A DNA stretch of 64,000 nucleotides, taken from NCBI RefSeq assembly GCF_005405925.1, contig NZ_BJHV01000001.1, positions 8,680,001 through 8,744,000 on the forward strand, written 5' to 3'. How positions within the stretch are numbered: position 1 is the stretch's first letter; each line of letters begins with the position of its first letter. Of this stretch, positions 37,045 through 46,572 are shown one piece after another. This DNA is from Streptomyces antimycoticus. GTDB taxonomy: Bacteria; Actinomycetota; Actinomycetes; Streptomycetales; Streptomycetaceae. Both the position numbers and the translations under genes were made by a program. The notes beneath the pieces are model-generated. The model saw only the letters and a list, made by a program, of their open reading frames with translations. It did no database searches and was not told where the DNA came from.

Positions 37045-37872
37045 ATGAAACTCGGCAAACGCTGGCTGCCCGCACACCTCCTGGTGTGGACCTACGCGGT
37101 GCTGCTGATCGTGCCGCTCTACTACTTCCTCGCCTCCGCGTTCAAAAGCAACGAGGAGATCTTCGCCCACCCCTTCGCGCTGCCCTCGTCCTTCGGCTTC
37201 GGCAACTTCCGCACCGCCTACGACAGCGCCGACCTGGGGACGGCCGTCGTCAACTCGGCGCTGGTGACGGTCCTCGCGCTGGCGCTGACCCTGCTGCTGG
37301 CGCTGCCCGCGGCGTTCGCGCTCGCCCGCTCGACCAGCCGGCTCGCCTCGGCGATGGAGAAGATCTTCTCGCTGGGCTTCCTGATCCCCACGTTCGCGGC
37401 GCTCTTCCCCACCTTCCTGCTCGCCGCCGCCACCGGGCTGTTCCACACCCGGCTGTTCATGGTCTTCTTCCTGCCCGCGACGGCGATGCCGCTGTCGGTG
37501 GTGATCCTGGTGCAGTTCATGCGGACCATCCCCAGGGAGATGGAGGAGGCCGCCCGGATGGACGGGGCGTCCACCTACACGGTGCTGCGGCACATCTACA
37601 TACCGATGTGCCTGCCCGGCATCGCGACCGTGCTCCTGCTGAACTTCCTCACCTTCTGGAACGAGTACCTGTACTCGCTGATCATCATCGGCCCCGACCC
37701 CGAACAGCGCACCGTGCAGGTGGCCCTGCCCACCCTGAAGGCCATCACCGGCACCGACTACGGCGTCCTCACCGCCGGTACCGTACTGACCCTGGTCCCC
37801 GTCTGGGTCGTCTACACGGTGCTCCAGAAGCGCATGCAGGAGGCGCTCATCAACGGGGCGGTCAAGGCGTGA
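37045..37872 (+). CDS. Sugar ABC transporter permease (MalG-like)
   Basis: The product has 275 residues from ATG 37045, 17 bp after the first permease. Six helices, with EAA loop EEAARMDGASTYTVLRHIYIPMCLPG and the NEYLYSLIII segment, are characteristic of MalG/UgpE-type permeases. The last codons overlap the start of the LacI gene (GTGA), so regulator and transporter are co-expressed. Confidence 0.94.
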   Translation: MKLGKRWLPAHLLVWTYAVLLIVPLYYFLASAFKSNEEIFAHPFALPSSFGFGNFRTAYDSADLGTAVVNSALVTVLALALTLLLALPAAFALARSTSRLASAMEKIFSLGFLIPTFAALFPTFLLAAATGLFHTRLFMVFFLPATAMPLSVVILVQFMRTIPREMEEAARMDGASTYTVLRHIYIPMCLPGIATVLLLNFLTFWNEYLYSLIIIGPDPEQRTVQVALPTLKAITGTDYGVLTAGTVLTLVPVWVVYTVLQKRMQEALINGAVKA

Positions 37873-38912
37873 GCACGCCCACGGTGAAGCAGGGACGGCG
37901 TCCCACCATCAAGCAGGTGGCGGCCGCCGCCGGGGTGTCGACCGCGGCCGTGTCCCAGGCGTTCAACGACAAGGGCCGGCTGTCGGAGGCGACCCGGGCG
38001 CGCATCCTGGACACCGCGATGGAGCTCGGCTGGTCGCCGAGCGCGTCCGCCGCCGCCCTGCGCAGCGCCCGCACCCGCACCCTCGCCCTCGTCGTCCGGC
38101 GCCCCACCGATGTGCTCGGCGCGGACCCGCACTTCAGCGAGCTGATCACCGGCATCGAGGGCGAACTGGCGCCCCGCGGCTACGGTCTGCTGCTGCACCT
38201 GGTCGCGGGCGCGCAGGAGGAGAACGCCCTCTACAAGCGGCTGGCGGCAGAAGGCCGCGTCGACGGGGCCGTCCTGACCGACGCCCGCGCGGATGACCCG
38301 CGCCCCGCCCTGCTGGCCCGCCTCGGCCTGCCCGCCGTGCTGCTCGGTCCCCCCGACCGCGCCGCCGCCGTGCCGCGCATCGGCCTCGGCCACCAGGACG
38401 CCGCCGTCGAGGAGGTCGTCCGCCATCTGCTCGACCTCGGACACCGGCGCATCGCCTATGTGGCCGGCCCCGCCGACCTGCGGCACACCCGGCTGCGCGG
38501 CGGTGTCTTCGAGACGGCCCTCAAACAAGCGGGCTTGCGGCCCTACGCGGTCCTGCACACCGACTTCACCGAAGTGTCCGCCGTCGCCGCCACCCAGGCC
38601 CTGCTGGAGCCCGCCGACCGCGCCACGGCGATCGTCTACGCCAACGACTCCATGGCCATGTGCGGCATCGGCGCCGCCCAGCGCGGCGGGCTGCGCGTCC
38701 CCGACGATCTGTCCGTCGTCGGCTACGACAACCTGACGCTCGGCCGCTGGCTGCACCCCCGGCTGACCACGGTCGACCAGCAGGTGCGGCGGGTCGGCGC
38801 GTCCGCCGCCCGGCTGCTCCTGGCACGCTGCGGCGAGGACGTCGAGGAGACGGTGCTCGAGGACCGGCCGCGGCTGGTCGTCCGCGAGTCCACCGGGCCC
38901 GCCCCCGGCTGA
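37869..38912 (+). CDS. LacI-family regulator inside the sugar-uptake operon
   Basis: The product has 347 residues from GTG 37869. HTH PTIKQVAAAAGVSTAAVSQAFNDKGRLSEATRARI, then a sensor domain with GYDNLTLGRWLHPRLTTVDQQ. It is encoded between permease and glycosidase genes, so it very likely controls this operon through the TTAAC-CACTC-GTTAA site at 34709, relieved by the imported sugar or its hydrolysis product. Confidence 0.92.
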   Translation: MSTPTVKQGRRPTIKQVAAAAGVSTAAVSQAFNDKGRLSEATRARILDTAMELGWSPSASAAALRSARTRTLALVVRRPTDVLGADPHFSELITGIEGELAPRGYGLLLHLVAGAQEENALYKRLAAEGRVDGAVLTDARADDPRPALLARLGLPAVLLGPPDRAAAVPRIGLGHQDAAVEEVVRHLLDLGHRRIAYVAGPADLRHTRLRGGVFETALKQAGLRPYAVLHTDFTEVSAVAATQALLEPADRATAIVYANDSMAMCGIGAAQRGGLRVPDDLSVVGYDNLTLGRWLHPRLTTVDQQVRRVGASAARLLLARCGEDVEETVLEDRPRLVVRESTGPAPG

Positions 38913-38959
38913 CACTCACATCCACCCCCCACCCGCACCACCGACACCCGAGAAGGACC

Positions 38960-40894
38960 ATGCGACGCCACAGCGCCCAGCTCATCCACCACCCCGCCGT
39001 CCTGCCCTGGCTCGGCGCCAACTTCTGGTCCCGCACCGGCGGGCCCCTGATGTGGCGCGACTACGACCCGAAGACGGTCCGCGCGGAGCTGCGGGTGCTG
39101 CACGAGCACGGCCTGACGATGACCCGGTCGTTCTTCTACTGGCCGGACTTCCATCCGCAGCCCGACCACGTCGACGAGACGCTGTGCGAACGCTTCCGCG
39201 ACTTCCTCGACGCCCACACCGAGATCGGCATGGGGACGGTGCCCACCTTCATCGTCGGACACATGTCGGGCGAGAACTGGGACCCCGCCTGGCGCGGCGG
39301 CCGCGACCTCTACGAGGACGTGTGGATGGTCGGCCGCCAGGCGTGGTTCGTGTCCCAGATGACCCGCCGCTTCAAGGACCACCCCGCCGTCACGGGCTGG
39401 CTCATCACCAATGAGATGCCCGGCTACGGCCGGATCTACCAGGTGGATCCGCCCTCCTCCGATGTGGTGACCGCCTGGGCACAGGCCATGTGCAACGCCG
39501 TACGGGCGGCCGGCGGCACCCAGCCGGTCTCCCTCGGCGACGGCGCGTGGGGCATCGAGGTCACCGGCCGCGACAACGGCTTCTCACTGCGCGAGACCGC
39601 CGAGTACGTGGACTTCGTGGGCCCGCATGTGTACCGCTCGGACACCGACCGGCCCCGTCAGCATCTGCGCGCCGCCTTCGAGTGCGAACTGGCGTCGGTC
39701 ACCGGACAGCCCGTCGTCCTGGAGGAGTTCGGCCTCTCCACGGACACCGTCTCCGACCGGAACGCGGCCGTCTACTACCGGCAGACCCTCCACAACTCCC
39801 TGCTCGGCGGGGCCACGGGCTGGATCGCCTGGAACAACACCGACTACGACGACCTGTGGGACCGCTCGCCGTACGACCACCACCCCTTCGAGATGCACTT
39901 CGGCATCACCGACAGCATCGGTGCCCCCAAGGCGCCACTGCTCGAACTCGCCGCGTTCGCCGAGGTGTTGAAGGACGTGGACTTCGCACACTGCCGCCGC
40001 GCCGACGCGGACGCGGCGCTGGTCGTGCCCGCCTTCCTGGAGCGCGGCTACCCCTACAGCAGGCCCGCCGACCGCCCGCTGATCTTCACCTCCCTGCACC
40101 AGAGCTATGTCGCCACCCGCGCCGCCGACCTGCCGGTGGGCTTCACCCGGGAGGCCGACGGACTGCCCGGCGACGCCGCCCTGTATCTGCTGCCGGCCAC
40201 CCGCCAGCTCACCACCCGCACCCGGCGTGAGCTCGAGCGCCGCGCCCGCGCGGGCGCCACGGTCTACCTCTCGTTCTGCTCCGGCGAGTACCCCGGGACC
40301 CGCGGCCCGTGGTTCGACGACCTGGACGGGCTGTTCGGCGTCGAACTGCAGCTCTCCTACGGTGTCGCCGAGCCCATCGAGGACGACGTCCTGGAGATGA
40401 CGTTCACCGAGGACTTCGGCGGGCTCGCGGCCGGGACCTCGCTGCGCTTCCCCGTCGCGGGCAACGAGGACAGCCGGGCGTATCTGCCGGTCGTTCCGCG
40501 GGACGCCCGGGTGGTGGCCGTCGACGCCCACGGCCGGCCCGCCCTCCTGGTGCACGACACCGGGCGCGGCCGCACCGTCCTGGCCACCTACCCCCTGGAG
40601 CACATGGCCGCCCGCACCGCGCGGGCCAACCCCGAGGACACCCACCGGCTGTACGCGGCGCTCGCCGACGTCGCCGGGGCCCGCCGCCCGGTGACGGTCG
40701 ACAGCCCCCATGTCGGCGCGGACCTCCTCGTCCATGACGACGGGCGCCGCTTCGTATGGCTGGTCAGCCAGAGCGCCGAGGAGCTCACCGTCCGCCCCGA
40801 CGCCGACGGCGCCCTGCGCGACCTCGCCTCCGGCGCACCGGTCGCGGAGGTGTCGCTCGCCCCGTACGGGGTGCACGTCCTGGAGCTGCGGTGA
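38960..40894 (+). CDS. Intracellular GH5-like glycosidase with GH42-type second domain (possible beta-mannosidase)
   Basis: The product has 644 residues from ATG 38960, with GAAGGA upstream and no signal peptide. The N-terminal TIM barrel shows NE of the acid/base (Glu152, LITNEMPGYG) and the nucleophile in VVLEEFG (Glu256). The C-terminal half (from about residue 370) looks like the amidotransferase-like trimerisation domain of GH42 enzymes (DAALYLLPATRQLTTRTRRELERRARAGATVYLS). That mix resembles the GH5_18 subfamily, which acts on Man-beta-1,4-GlcNAc; the substrate is inferred, not shown. Confidence 0.78.
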   Translation: MRRHSAQLIHHPAVLPWLGANFWSRTGGPLMWRDYDPKTVRAELRVLHEHGLTMTRSFFYWPDFHPQPDHVDETLCERFRDFLDAHTEIGMGTVPTFIVGHMSGENWDPAWRGGRDLYEDVWMVGRQAWFVSQMTRRFKDHPAVTGWLITNEMPGYGRIYQVDPPSSDVVTAWAQAMCNAVRAAGGTQPVSLGDGAWGIEVTGRDNGFSLRETAEYVDFVGPHVYRSDTDRPRQHLRAAFECELASVTGQPVVLEEFGLSTDTVSDRNAAVYYRQTLHNSLLGGATGWIAWNNTDYDDLWDRSPYDHHPFEMHFGITDSIGAPKAPLLELAAFAEVLKDVDFAHCRRADADAALVVPAFLERGYPYSRPADRPLIFTSLHQSYVATRAADLPVGFTREADGLPGDAALYLLPATRQLTTRTRRELERRARAGATVYLSFCSGEYPGTRGPWFDDLDGLFGVELQLSYGVAEPIEDDVLEMTFTEDFGGLAAGTSLRFPVAGNEDSRAYLPVVPRDARVVAVDAHGRPALLVHDTGRGRTVLATYPLEHMAARTARANPEDTHRLYAALADVAGARRPVTVDSPHVGADLLVHDDGRRFVWLVSQSAEELTVRPDADGALRDLASGAPVAEVSLAPYGVHVLELR

Positions 40895-43193
40895 CCGGCC
40901 ACCTCTACCGCGACCCCGCCGCACCCGTGGCCGAGCGGGTCCGCGATCTGCTGGGGCGCATGACGCTCACCGAGAAGGTCGGCCAGGTCAACCAGCGCAT
41001 GTACGGCTGGCACGCCTATGAGCGGGACGGCGACGGCCACCGGCTCACCGGCGCCTTCCGCGCCGAGGTCGCCGCGTACGACGGGATGGGCGCCCTGTAC
41101 GGGCTGCAGCGCGCCGACGCGTGGTCCGGCGTCGGCCTCGCCGACGGCATCACGGCGGCGGACGGGGCGCGGGTCGCCGACGCGGTGCAGCGGCACATCG
41201 TGGAGAACACCCGGCTGGGCATTCCGGTGCTGTTCGTCGAGGAGGTTCCCCACGGCCACCAGGCCCTGGACGGCACGGTGCTGCCGGTCAACCTCGCCGT
41301 CGGCGCCACCTGGGACCCCGGACTCTACGAGGCGGCGGCGGCCGCGGTCGGCGCGCAGGTGCGGGCGCGGGGCGGCCATGTGGCGCTCGTCTCCGCCCTC
41401 GACCTGGTGCGCGACCCGCGCTGGGGCCGTGCGGAGGAGTGCTTCGGCGAGGACCCGTATCTGGCGGGGCGGCTCACCGAGGCGCTGGTGCGGGGCATGC
41501 GCACCGCCGACGTGGCCGTTGTGCTCAAGCACTTCGCCGGACAGGGGGCCACGGTCGGCGGACGCAACAGCGCGGCCACCGAATTGGGCGCCCGCGAAAT
41601 GCACGAGATCCATCTGGCGGCGGCCCGGGCCGGGATCCGCGCCGGGGCCGCCGGGGTGATGGCGGCCTACAACGAATTCGACGGTCTGCCCTGTGTCGCC
41701 AGCCGTCCGCTGCTGACCGAACTCCTCCGGGACCGGCTGGAGTTCGACGGCATCGTGATGGCCGACGGCGCCGCCGTCGACCGGCTGGTCCGGCTCACGG
41801 GCGACCCGGTGGCCGCGGGCGCCCTGGCCCTGAACGCCGGATGCGATCTGAGCCTCTGGGACGCCTGCTTTCCGCGGCTGGCCGAGGCGGTCGCCCAGGG
41901 GCTTGTCACGGAGCGGACCCTGGACACCGCCGTGGCCCGGGTCCTGGCGCTCAAGTTCCGGCTGGGCCTCTTCGAGCAGCCCTATGCGCGTACCGGGGAA
42001 CAGCGCCCCGAGCCGCATACGCCCGCTGCGGAACAGCGCCCCGATCCGTGCGAGTTGAGCGAGCGCATCGCCCGCGCGTCCATCACACTGCTCGCCCACG
42101 ACGGGGGAGTCCTGCCACTGGCGCCCTCCATCCGCAGGATCGCCGTCCTCGGCCCGAACGCGGACTCCATCGCCCAGCAGATCGGCGACTACACCGCCCC
42201 GCAACGGCCCGACTCCGACCATGTCACGGTCCTGGACGGCATCCGGTCGGCCGCCCCGCCGGACACCGAGGTCAGCTACGCGCCCGGGTGCGATCTGGTC
42301 GGCGGCGACCTCTCCGGTGTCCCCGAGGCGGCCGCGCTGGCGGCAGCGGCGGACATCGCGGTCCTCGTCCTGGGCGGGTCCAGCGCGCGCTCGGGCGACA
42401 CCTCCTTCGACACCAATGGCGCGGCCGTCGTGACCTCGGCCAACCCCGCCGGGATGACGTGCGGCGAGGGCGTCGATTTGGCCGATCTGCGCCTGCCCGA
42501 CGGGCAGTTGGCGCTGCTGGACGCGGTGGCGGCCACCGGCGTGCCGGTCGTCGTGGTCCTCGTCCAGGGCCGTCCGCACGCCCTGCCCGACCTCTCCGGC
42601 ACGGCCGGGGCGGTGCTGAGCGCCTGGTATCCGGGGCCGTGGGGCGGACGGGCCGTGGCCGATGTGCTGTTCGGCGCGGCCGGGCCCGAGGGGCGGCTGC
42701 CGGTGTCGATCCCCCGGTCGGCCGCGCAGCTTCCGGTGTTCTACAACGCCAAGGACCACGGCTACCGCGGCTATGTGGACCAGCCCGCCACCGCCCGATA
42801 CGCCTTCGGCCACGGCCTGTCGTACACCACGGTCGCCTACGCGCCGCCACGGCTCTCCCGCGCCCGGGTGACCCCGGACGATCCCACCCTCATCTGCCGG
42901 GTCGCCGTGCGCAACACTGGCGAGCGGCCGGTGCGCGAGACGGTCCAGCTCTATCTGCGGCGGCTGTCGGGCGGCTCCTCCTGGCCCCGCGTCCGCGAGC
43001 TGCGCGGATTCGCCCGCCTCGACCTGCAGCCGGGGAGGAGGCCGACGCCGTGTTCGCGATCGACGCCGACACCCTCGGCTCCGTCACCCGGGACCTCGGC
43101 CTCGCCGTCGAGCCCGGAGAGCTGATGCTGGAGACCGGTCCATCCTCCGCCGAGACGCAGGGGGCGCGGCTGGTGGTCGAGCGGCTGGGCTGA
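40891..43193 (+). pseudogene. GH3 family glycosidase gene with a 3'-terminal frameshift
   Basis: Starts at GTG 40891, overlapping the GH5-like stop (GTGA). A GH3 barrel and second domain are intact (VVLKHFAGQG, nucleophile region GIVMADGAAVDRL, SIPRSAAQLPVFYN, YAFGHGLSYTTV). In the C-terminal fibronectin-like domain the frame breaks at a GGGG run (43032-43035): the original frame runs on as junk to 43125, while the expected sequence (EEADAVFAIDADTLGSV...VEPGELMLETG) continues in another frame to 43193. One missing base explains it. The catalytic part could still be active, or the break may be a sequencing error. Confidence 0.82.
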
Positions 43194-43268
43194 TCGCCCG
43201 CCGTCTGGACGATGATGGCGGAGCCAGAGCAATCATCACTGTCAGTCCTTCCAGATAGATTGACGTGC

Positions 43269-44498
43269 ATGACGACCGCAGCGACAGTCGAGGATGCCGG
43301 GCATGCCCGGTGGACGTTCCGGATTCGCGTGTCGTCCACCGCCCGCACAGCCCTGATGGGCGAGTGGGATCGGTGCCGGTGGATCTGGAACGAATGCGTC
43401 GCGAAGTCCAGGCAGACGCACGTCTGGAACAAGACCCGGCCCGAGGGCGCCGATAAGCGGACCTGTGGCCCAGCCCAGTTGGACAAGATGCTGACCGAGG
43501 CACGCAAGACCACGCCGTGGCTTCGTGAGGGCTCCAGCGTCCCTCAGCAGCAGTTGATCCGGGATTTCGGCAAGTCGAAGGCCAAGGCTCAAAAGGACAT
43601 CCGCGAATGCCTGCCGATGCGTCAGCGGGCCGGGATGCCACGCTGGAAGAAAAAGCGCGAGGCGCTGCCGACCCTCAATTACACCCGGCGCGGTTTCCGC
43701 CTCAAAGAGGGCCGTCTGCACTTGGCCGGGGGCATCGTGCTGACCGTGGTGTGGTCGCGGGAACTCCCGGCCGACCCGTCCAGCGTCCGCGTCTACCAGG
43801 ACAGCACGGGCGCGTGGCATGCCTCGTTCGTCGTTCCCGCCACCGTCGATCCGTTGCCCGAGACTGGCGCCGCCATCGGAATCGACTGGGGAGTGAAGGA
43901 GACCGCGACCACCACGTCCGACGCCCACGATCTCCCGCACGCCCAGCACGGCAGGACCGCGGCGCGGAAGCTCGCCCGCTATCAGCGCATGATGGCTAGG
44001 CGCAAGCCTGCGAGGGGGCAGGCGGAGTCGAAGGGATACCGACGGGCGAAGCAGCGGACGGCGAAGCTGCACAAGAAGGTGGCCCGGCAGCGGCAGGATA
44101 CTGCCCGTAAGTGGGCCAAGAAGGTTGTCCGGGACCATGATGCCATCGCGGTGGAGGACTTCCGCCCGAAGTTTCTTGCGAAGACGTCGATGGCCCGCAA
44201 GGCGGCTGACGCCGCCATCTCGGCTACCAAGGGGGCGTTGATCGAGATGGGCCGCAAGCACGGCCGCGCCGTGTACCTGGTACACCCCATGCACACCACG
44301 ATGGACTGTGCGCAGTGCGGAGCGAGAACCAAGCACGCACTACCTCTCTCAGAGCGAATGTATGCCTGCACCGCGTGCGGAGCCGTATCCCCCCGGGATA
44401 AGAACTCCGCCCGCGTGATGCTGGTCCGGGCTGGTCTGAACCCGGCTAGTGCTGATCGTGGAAGTCCAGACGGGGCGCTGCCCCGCCTGGCAGCGTGA
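43269..44498 (+). CDS. tnpB: TnpB-family RNA-guided endonuclease of an IS200/IS605-type element
   Basis: The product has 409 residues from ATG 43269. The split RuvC site is complete: Asp206 (AIGIDWGVKET), Glu296 (AVEDFRPKF) and Asp377 (SPRDKNSARVM). The zinc ribbon CAQCGARTKH...CTACG is intact. The N-terminal OB-like region includes WIWNECVAKSRQTH and the GMPRWKKK motif. No tnpA is nearby, so it is a solo tnpB, mobile only in trans. It lies 75 bp after the GH3 frame end and just before a 5'-truncated gene. Confidence 0.95.
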   Translation: MTTAATVEDAGHARWTFRIRVSSTARTALMGEWDRCRWIWNECVAKSRQTHVWNKTRPEGADKRTCGPAQLDKMLTEARKTTPWLREGSSVPQQQLIRDFGKSKAKAQKDIRECLPMRQRAGMPRWKKKREALPTLNYTRRGFRLKEGRLHLAGGIVLTVVWSRELPADPSSVRVYQDSTGAWHASFVVPATVDPLPETGAAIGIDWGVKETATTTSDAHDLPHAQHGRTAARKLARYQRMMARRKPARGQAESKGYRRAKQRTAKLHKKVARQRQDTARKWAKKVVRDHDAIAVEDFRPKFLAKTSMARKAADAAISATKGALIEMGRKHGRAVYLVHPMHTTMDCAQCGARTKHALPLSERMYACTACGAVSPRDKNSARVMLVRAGLNPASADRGSPDGALPRLAA

Positions 44499-44563
44499 GC
44501 TAGAAATCCCCACTCAGCCCTGAAGGAGAGAATCCTCTCCCTCCAGGGAGGGGGAGCAGCCAA
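44400..44563 (+). ncRNA. Putative omega (reRNA) guide scaffold overlapping the tnpB 3' end
   Basis: TnpB systems encode their guide RNA across the 3' end of tnpB and the element's right end. Here the region after the stop has TAGAAATCCCC, an exact hairpin GGAGAG-AATC-CTCTCC (44525-44540), and a CCAGGGAGGGGG tract, like other actinomycete right ends. The right boundary is placed near 44563 by analogy, so the guide would start about TCAGGTATCTGACGGG. Boundaries are approximate. Confidence 0.4.
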
Positions 44564-45149
44564 TCAGGTATCTGACGGGACTCGCACGTCCCCGGCCGCC
44601 CCGCTACCACCCCGGCGGGCCACCGACCACGGCGACCAGGTGCAGTCGCTGATCGAGCGGGCCCACGGCGACTGGGATCCGGGTGCCCACAAGGCCGCCT
44701 GCCCCGACGGATTGCGGCTGATCGGCCTCAGCCACACCGCCGGGCGCGGACTGTGCACCGACACCGGCGCCGACGACCCGCGCGCGCCCGGCACCGCCCA
44801 TACGGTCGTCACGGACGAGGGGTATGTGCCCTCCGGTGGCGACTGGGCCTCCGGCTACACCAAGTTCCAGTGCCCCTCGGACCAGTTCCTGATCGGCTAC
44901 AGCCGCCGCGGCGGCCGGATGTCCGCCGCACTGTGCGCCCCGGCCCGCACCCCGCTCGGCACCACGGGACGCACCGTGTGGTTCGACCGGTCGGACAACC
45001 GGCCCGCCGATGCCGCCGGGGGCGACTTCGCCCACGGCGCCTACAAGGGCCAGTGCGCGTCCGACGAGTACACCGCCGGGGTCGCCTTCACCACGCGCGT
45101 GGGCAGCTCCGGGGGCCCGGACGCGCTGCTGTGCCGCCGCCTGTCCTGA
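44564..45149 (+). pseudogene. 5'-truncated gene for a secreted-type three-repeat protein
   Basis: The frame is open from the TnpB right end to 45149, but has no start with a binding site near the junction (GTG 44640 is internal). Three copies of a cysteine-containing repeat of about 45 residues are visible: GDWDPGAHKAACPDGLRLIGLS...LC, GDWASGYTKFQCPSDQFLIGYS...LC, GDFAHGAYKGQCASDEYTAGV...LC. I do not recognise the parent protein; such modules occur in secreted actinomycete enzymes. The N-terminal part, probably with signal peptide and catalytic domain, is missing. Confidence 0.65.
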
Positions 45150-45183
45150 GTTCGCAAGTCGTTCCGCGACTCTTGCCCGCATC

Positions 45184-45196
45184 TGACGGTCCGTCA
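45184..45196 (+). promoter_or_regulatory. Palindrome in the promoter region of the SsuB-type gene
   Basis: TGACGGTCCGTCA is an exact inverted repeat with one central base, next to CATATCGTG, and about 65 bp before the start at 45262. This sequence type recurs in Streptomyces promoter regions; its function is not established here. Confidence 0.5.
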
Positions 45197-45261
45197 TATC
45201 GTGAGGTGGTGCGCGCAGCCGTTGTCGCACGACACCCGCCGAACCGGATCAGGAGTTACGG

Positions 45262-46572
45262 GTGGAGCCGCACACCACACCCGGGACCGCGCCGAAAGTA
45301 CGTGCCCGCGCGGTGACCCGCACCTTCGGGCACGGAACCCGGCAGGTGCACGCCCTCGGACCACTCGATATGGACATCCAGCACGGGGAGTTCTGCTGCA
45401 TCGTCGGCCCGTCCGGCTGCGGCAAGTCAACGTTCCTGCGCATCGTCGCCGGACTCGTCCGTCCCAGCGGCGGTGAGGTCGAGCTGCGCGCGGGCCGGCG
45501 CCATCCGGCCGCGATGATCCCGCAGGACTACGGGATCTACGACTGGAAGACCGTGCTGGCCAACGTCCGCTTCGGCCTCGATGTGCAGCGCGTACCACGC
45601 AAGGCCGCCGACGCGCGGGCCAGGGACTGGCTGGCCCGGCTCGGTCTCGCCGACTTCGCCGACGCCTACCCCGCCACCCTGTCGGGCGGGATGCGGCAGC
45701 GCGTGGCGATCGCCCGCGCGCTCGCCGTGGAGCCGGAGGTGCTGCTGCTGGACGAACCGTTCGCCGCGCTCGACGCCCAGTTGCGCACCATCCTCCAGGA
45801 CGAGCTGCTCGCGGTGTGCCAGGCGACCCGTACCACCGCGCTGTTCGTCACCCACAGCCTGGAGGAGGCGATCGTGCTCGGGGACCGGGTGGTGGTGATG
45901 TCGGCCAGGCCCGGCAGGGTGATCGCCGAACGCCGCCCGCCGTTCGACCGCCCGCGCACCGGGGCGATGCGCCGCGCTCCCCGGTTCGCCGCGCTGCAGT
46001 CCGAGTTGTGGGAGCTGCTGCGCGACGAGGTCCAGCGGGCCGGGGCCGGTGCCGCCGCCCGGCGGACCCGGTGGGGAAGCCCTCATGAAGGGCGAGAGCA
46101 CGGCCCCCTCGGCCCCGACCGCCCGTCCCGGCGCGGTGGACGGCGGGCCCGCCGAGACCGTGCTGGTGCGGCGCCCCGGACCGGGGGAGCGCGATCCCGT
46201 CCGCGCCCACCGACGGCGCCGCGGCATCGAGCTCGCCCTCGCCCTCGCCGTGCCCTCCGCGCTGATCCTGCTGTGGCAACTGGCCGCGGATCAGCACTGG
46301 ATCGACTCGCGTATCTACCCCGCGCCGTCCACCATCGCGGCGGACGGCTGGCAGCGCGCCGCCGACGGCAAGCTGTGGCCGGACGTATGGGCCACGCTCC
46401 AGCGGGTGGTCGCCGGGTACGCGCTCGGCACGGCCGCGGGCTATCTCTTCGGGCTGGTGATGGGCGCGCTGCGGATGGTCCGCGCCGCGCTGGAGCCCTT
46501 GCTCGACGCCCTGTACGTGGTGCCCAAGCTCGCGCTGCTCCCCGTGTTCCTCAATATGTTCGGCCTCGGTGA
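45262..46572 (+). CDS. ABC transporter ATPase (SsuB/TauB-like) with an abnormal C-terminal extension
   Basis: The product has 436 residues from GTG 45262. Normal ATPase features fill the first 270 residues: Walker A VGPSGCGKST, IPQDYGIYDWKTVLANV, signature LSGGMRQRVAIARAL, Walker B LLLDEPFAALD, H-loop VTHSLEEA. After EVQRAGAGAAARRTR the frame fails to stop and runs about 160 Arg/Pro-rich residues into the permease gene in another frame. A TGA in a different frame overlaps the permease ATG (46085-46088), so a small indel near 46030-46080 has probably removed the natural stop. Confidence 0.85.
   Translation: MEPHTTPGTAPKVRARAVTRTFGHGTRQVHALGPLDMDIQHGEFCCIVGPSGCGKSTFLRIVAGLVRPSGGEVELRAGRRHPAAMIPQDYGIYDWKTVLANVRFGLDVQRVPRKAADARARDWLARLGLADFADAYPATLSGGMRQRVAIARALAVEPEVLLLDEPFAALDAQLRTILQDELLAVCQATRTTALFVTHSLEEAIVLGDRVVVMSARPGRVIAERRPPFDRPRTGAMRRAPRFAALQSELWELLRDEVQRAGAGAAARRTRWGSPHEGREHGPLGPDRPSRRGGRRARRDRAGAAPRTGGARSRPRPPTAPRHRARPRPRRALRADPAVATGRGSALDRLAYLPRAVHHRGGRLAARRRRQAVAGRMGHAPAGGRRVRARHGRGLSLRAGDGRAADGPRRAGALARRPVRGAQARAAPRVPQYVRPR

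Noticed and set aside
43000..43193. Programmed ribosomal frameshift in the GH3 gene
   Set aside because: No typical slippery heptamer or downstream structure is evident, and programmed shifts are not known in this family; an indel or read error is simpler.
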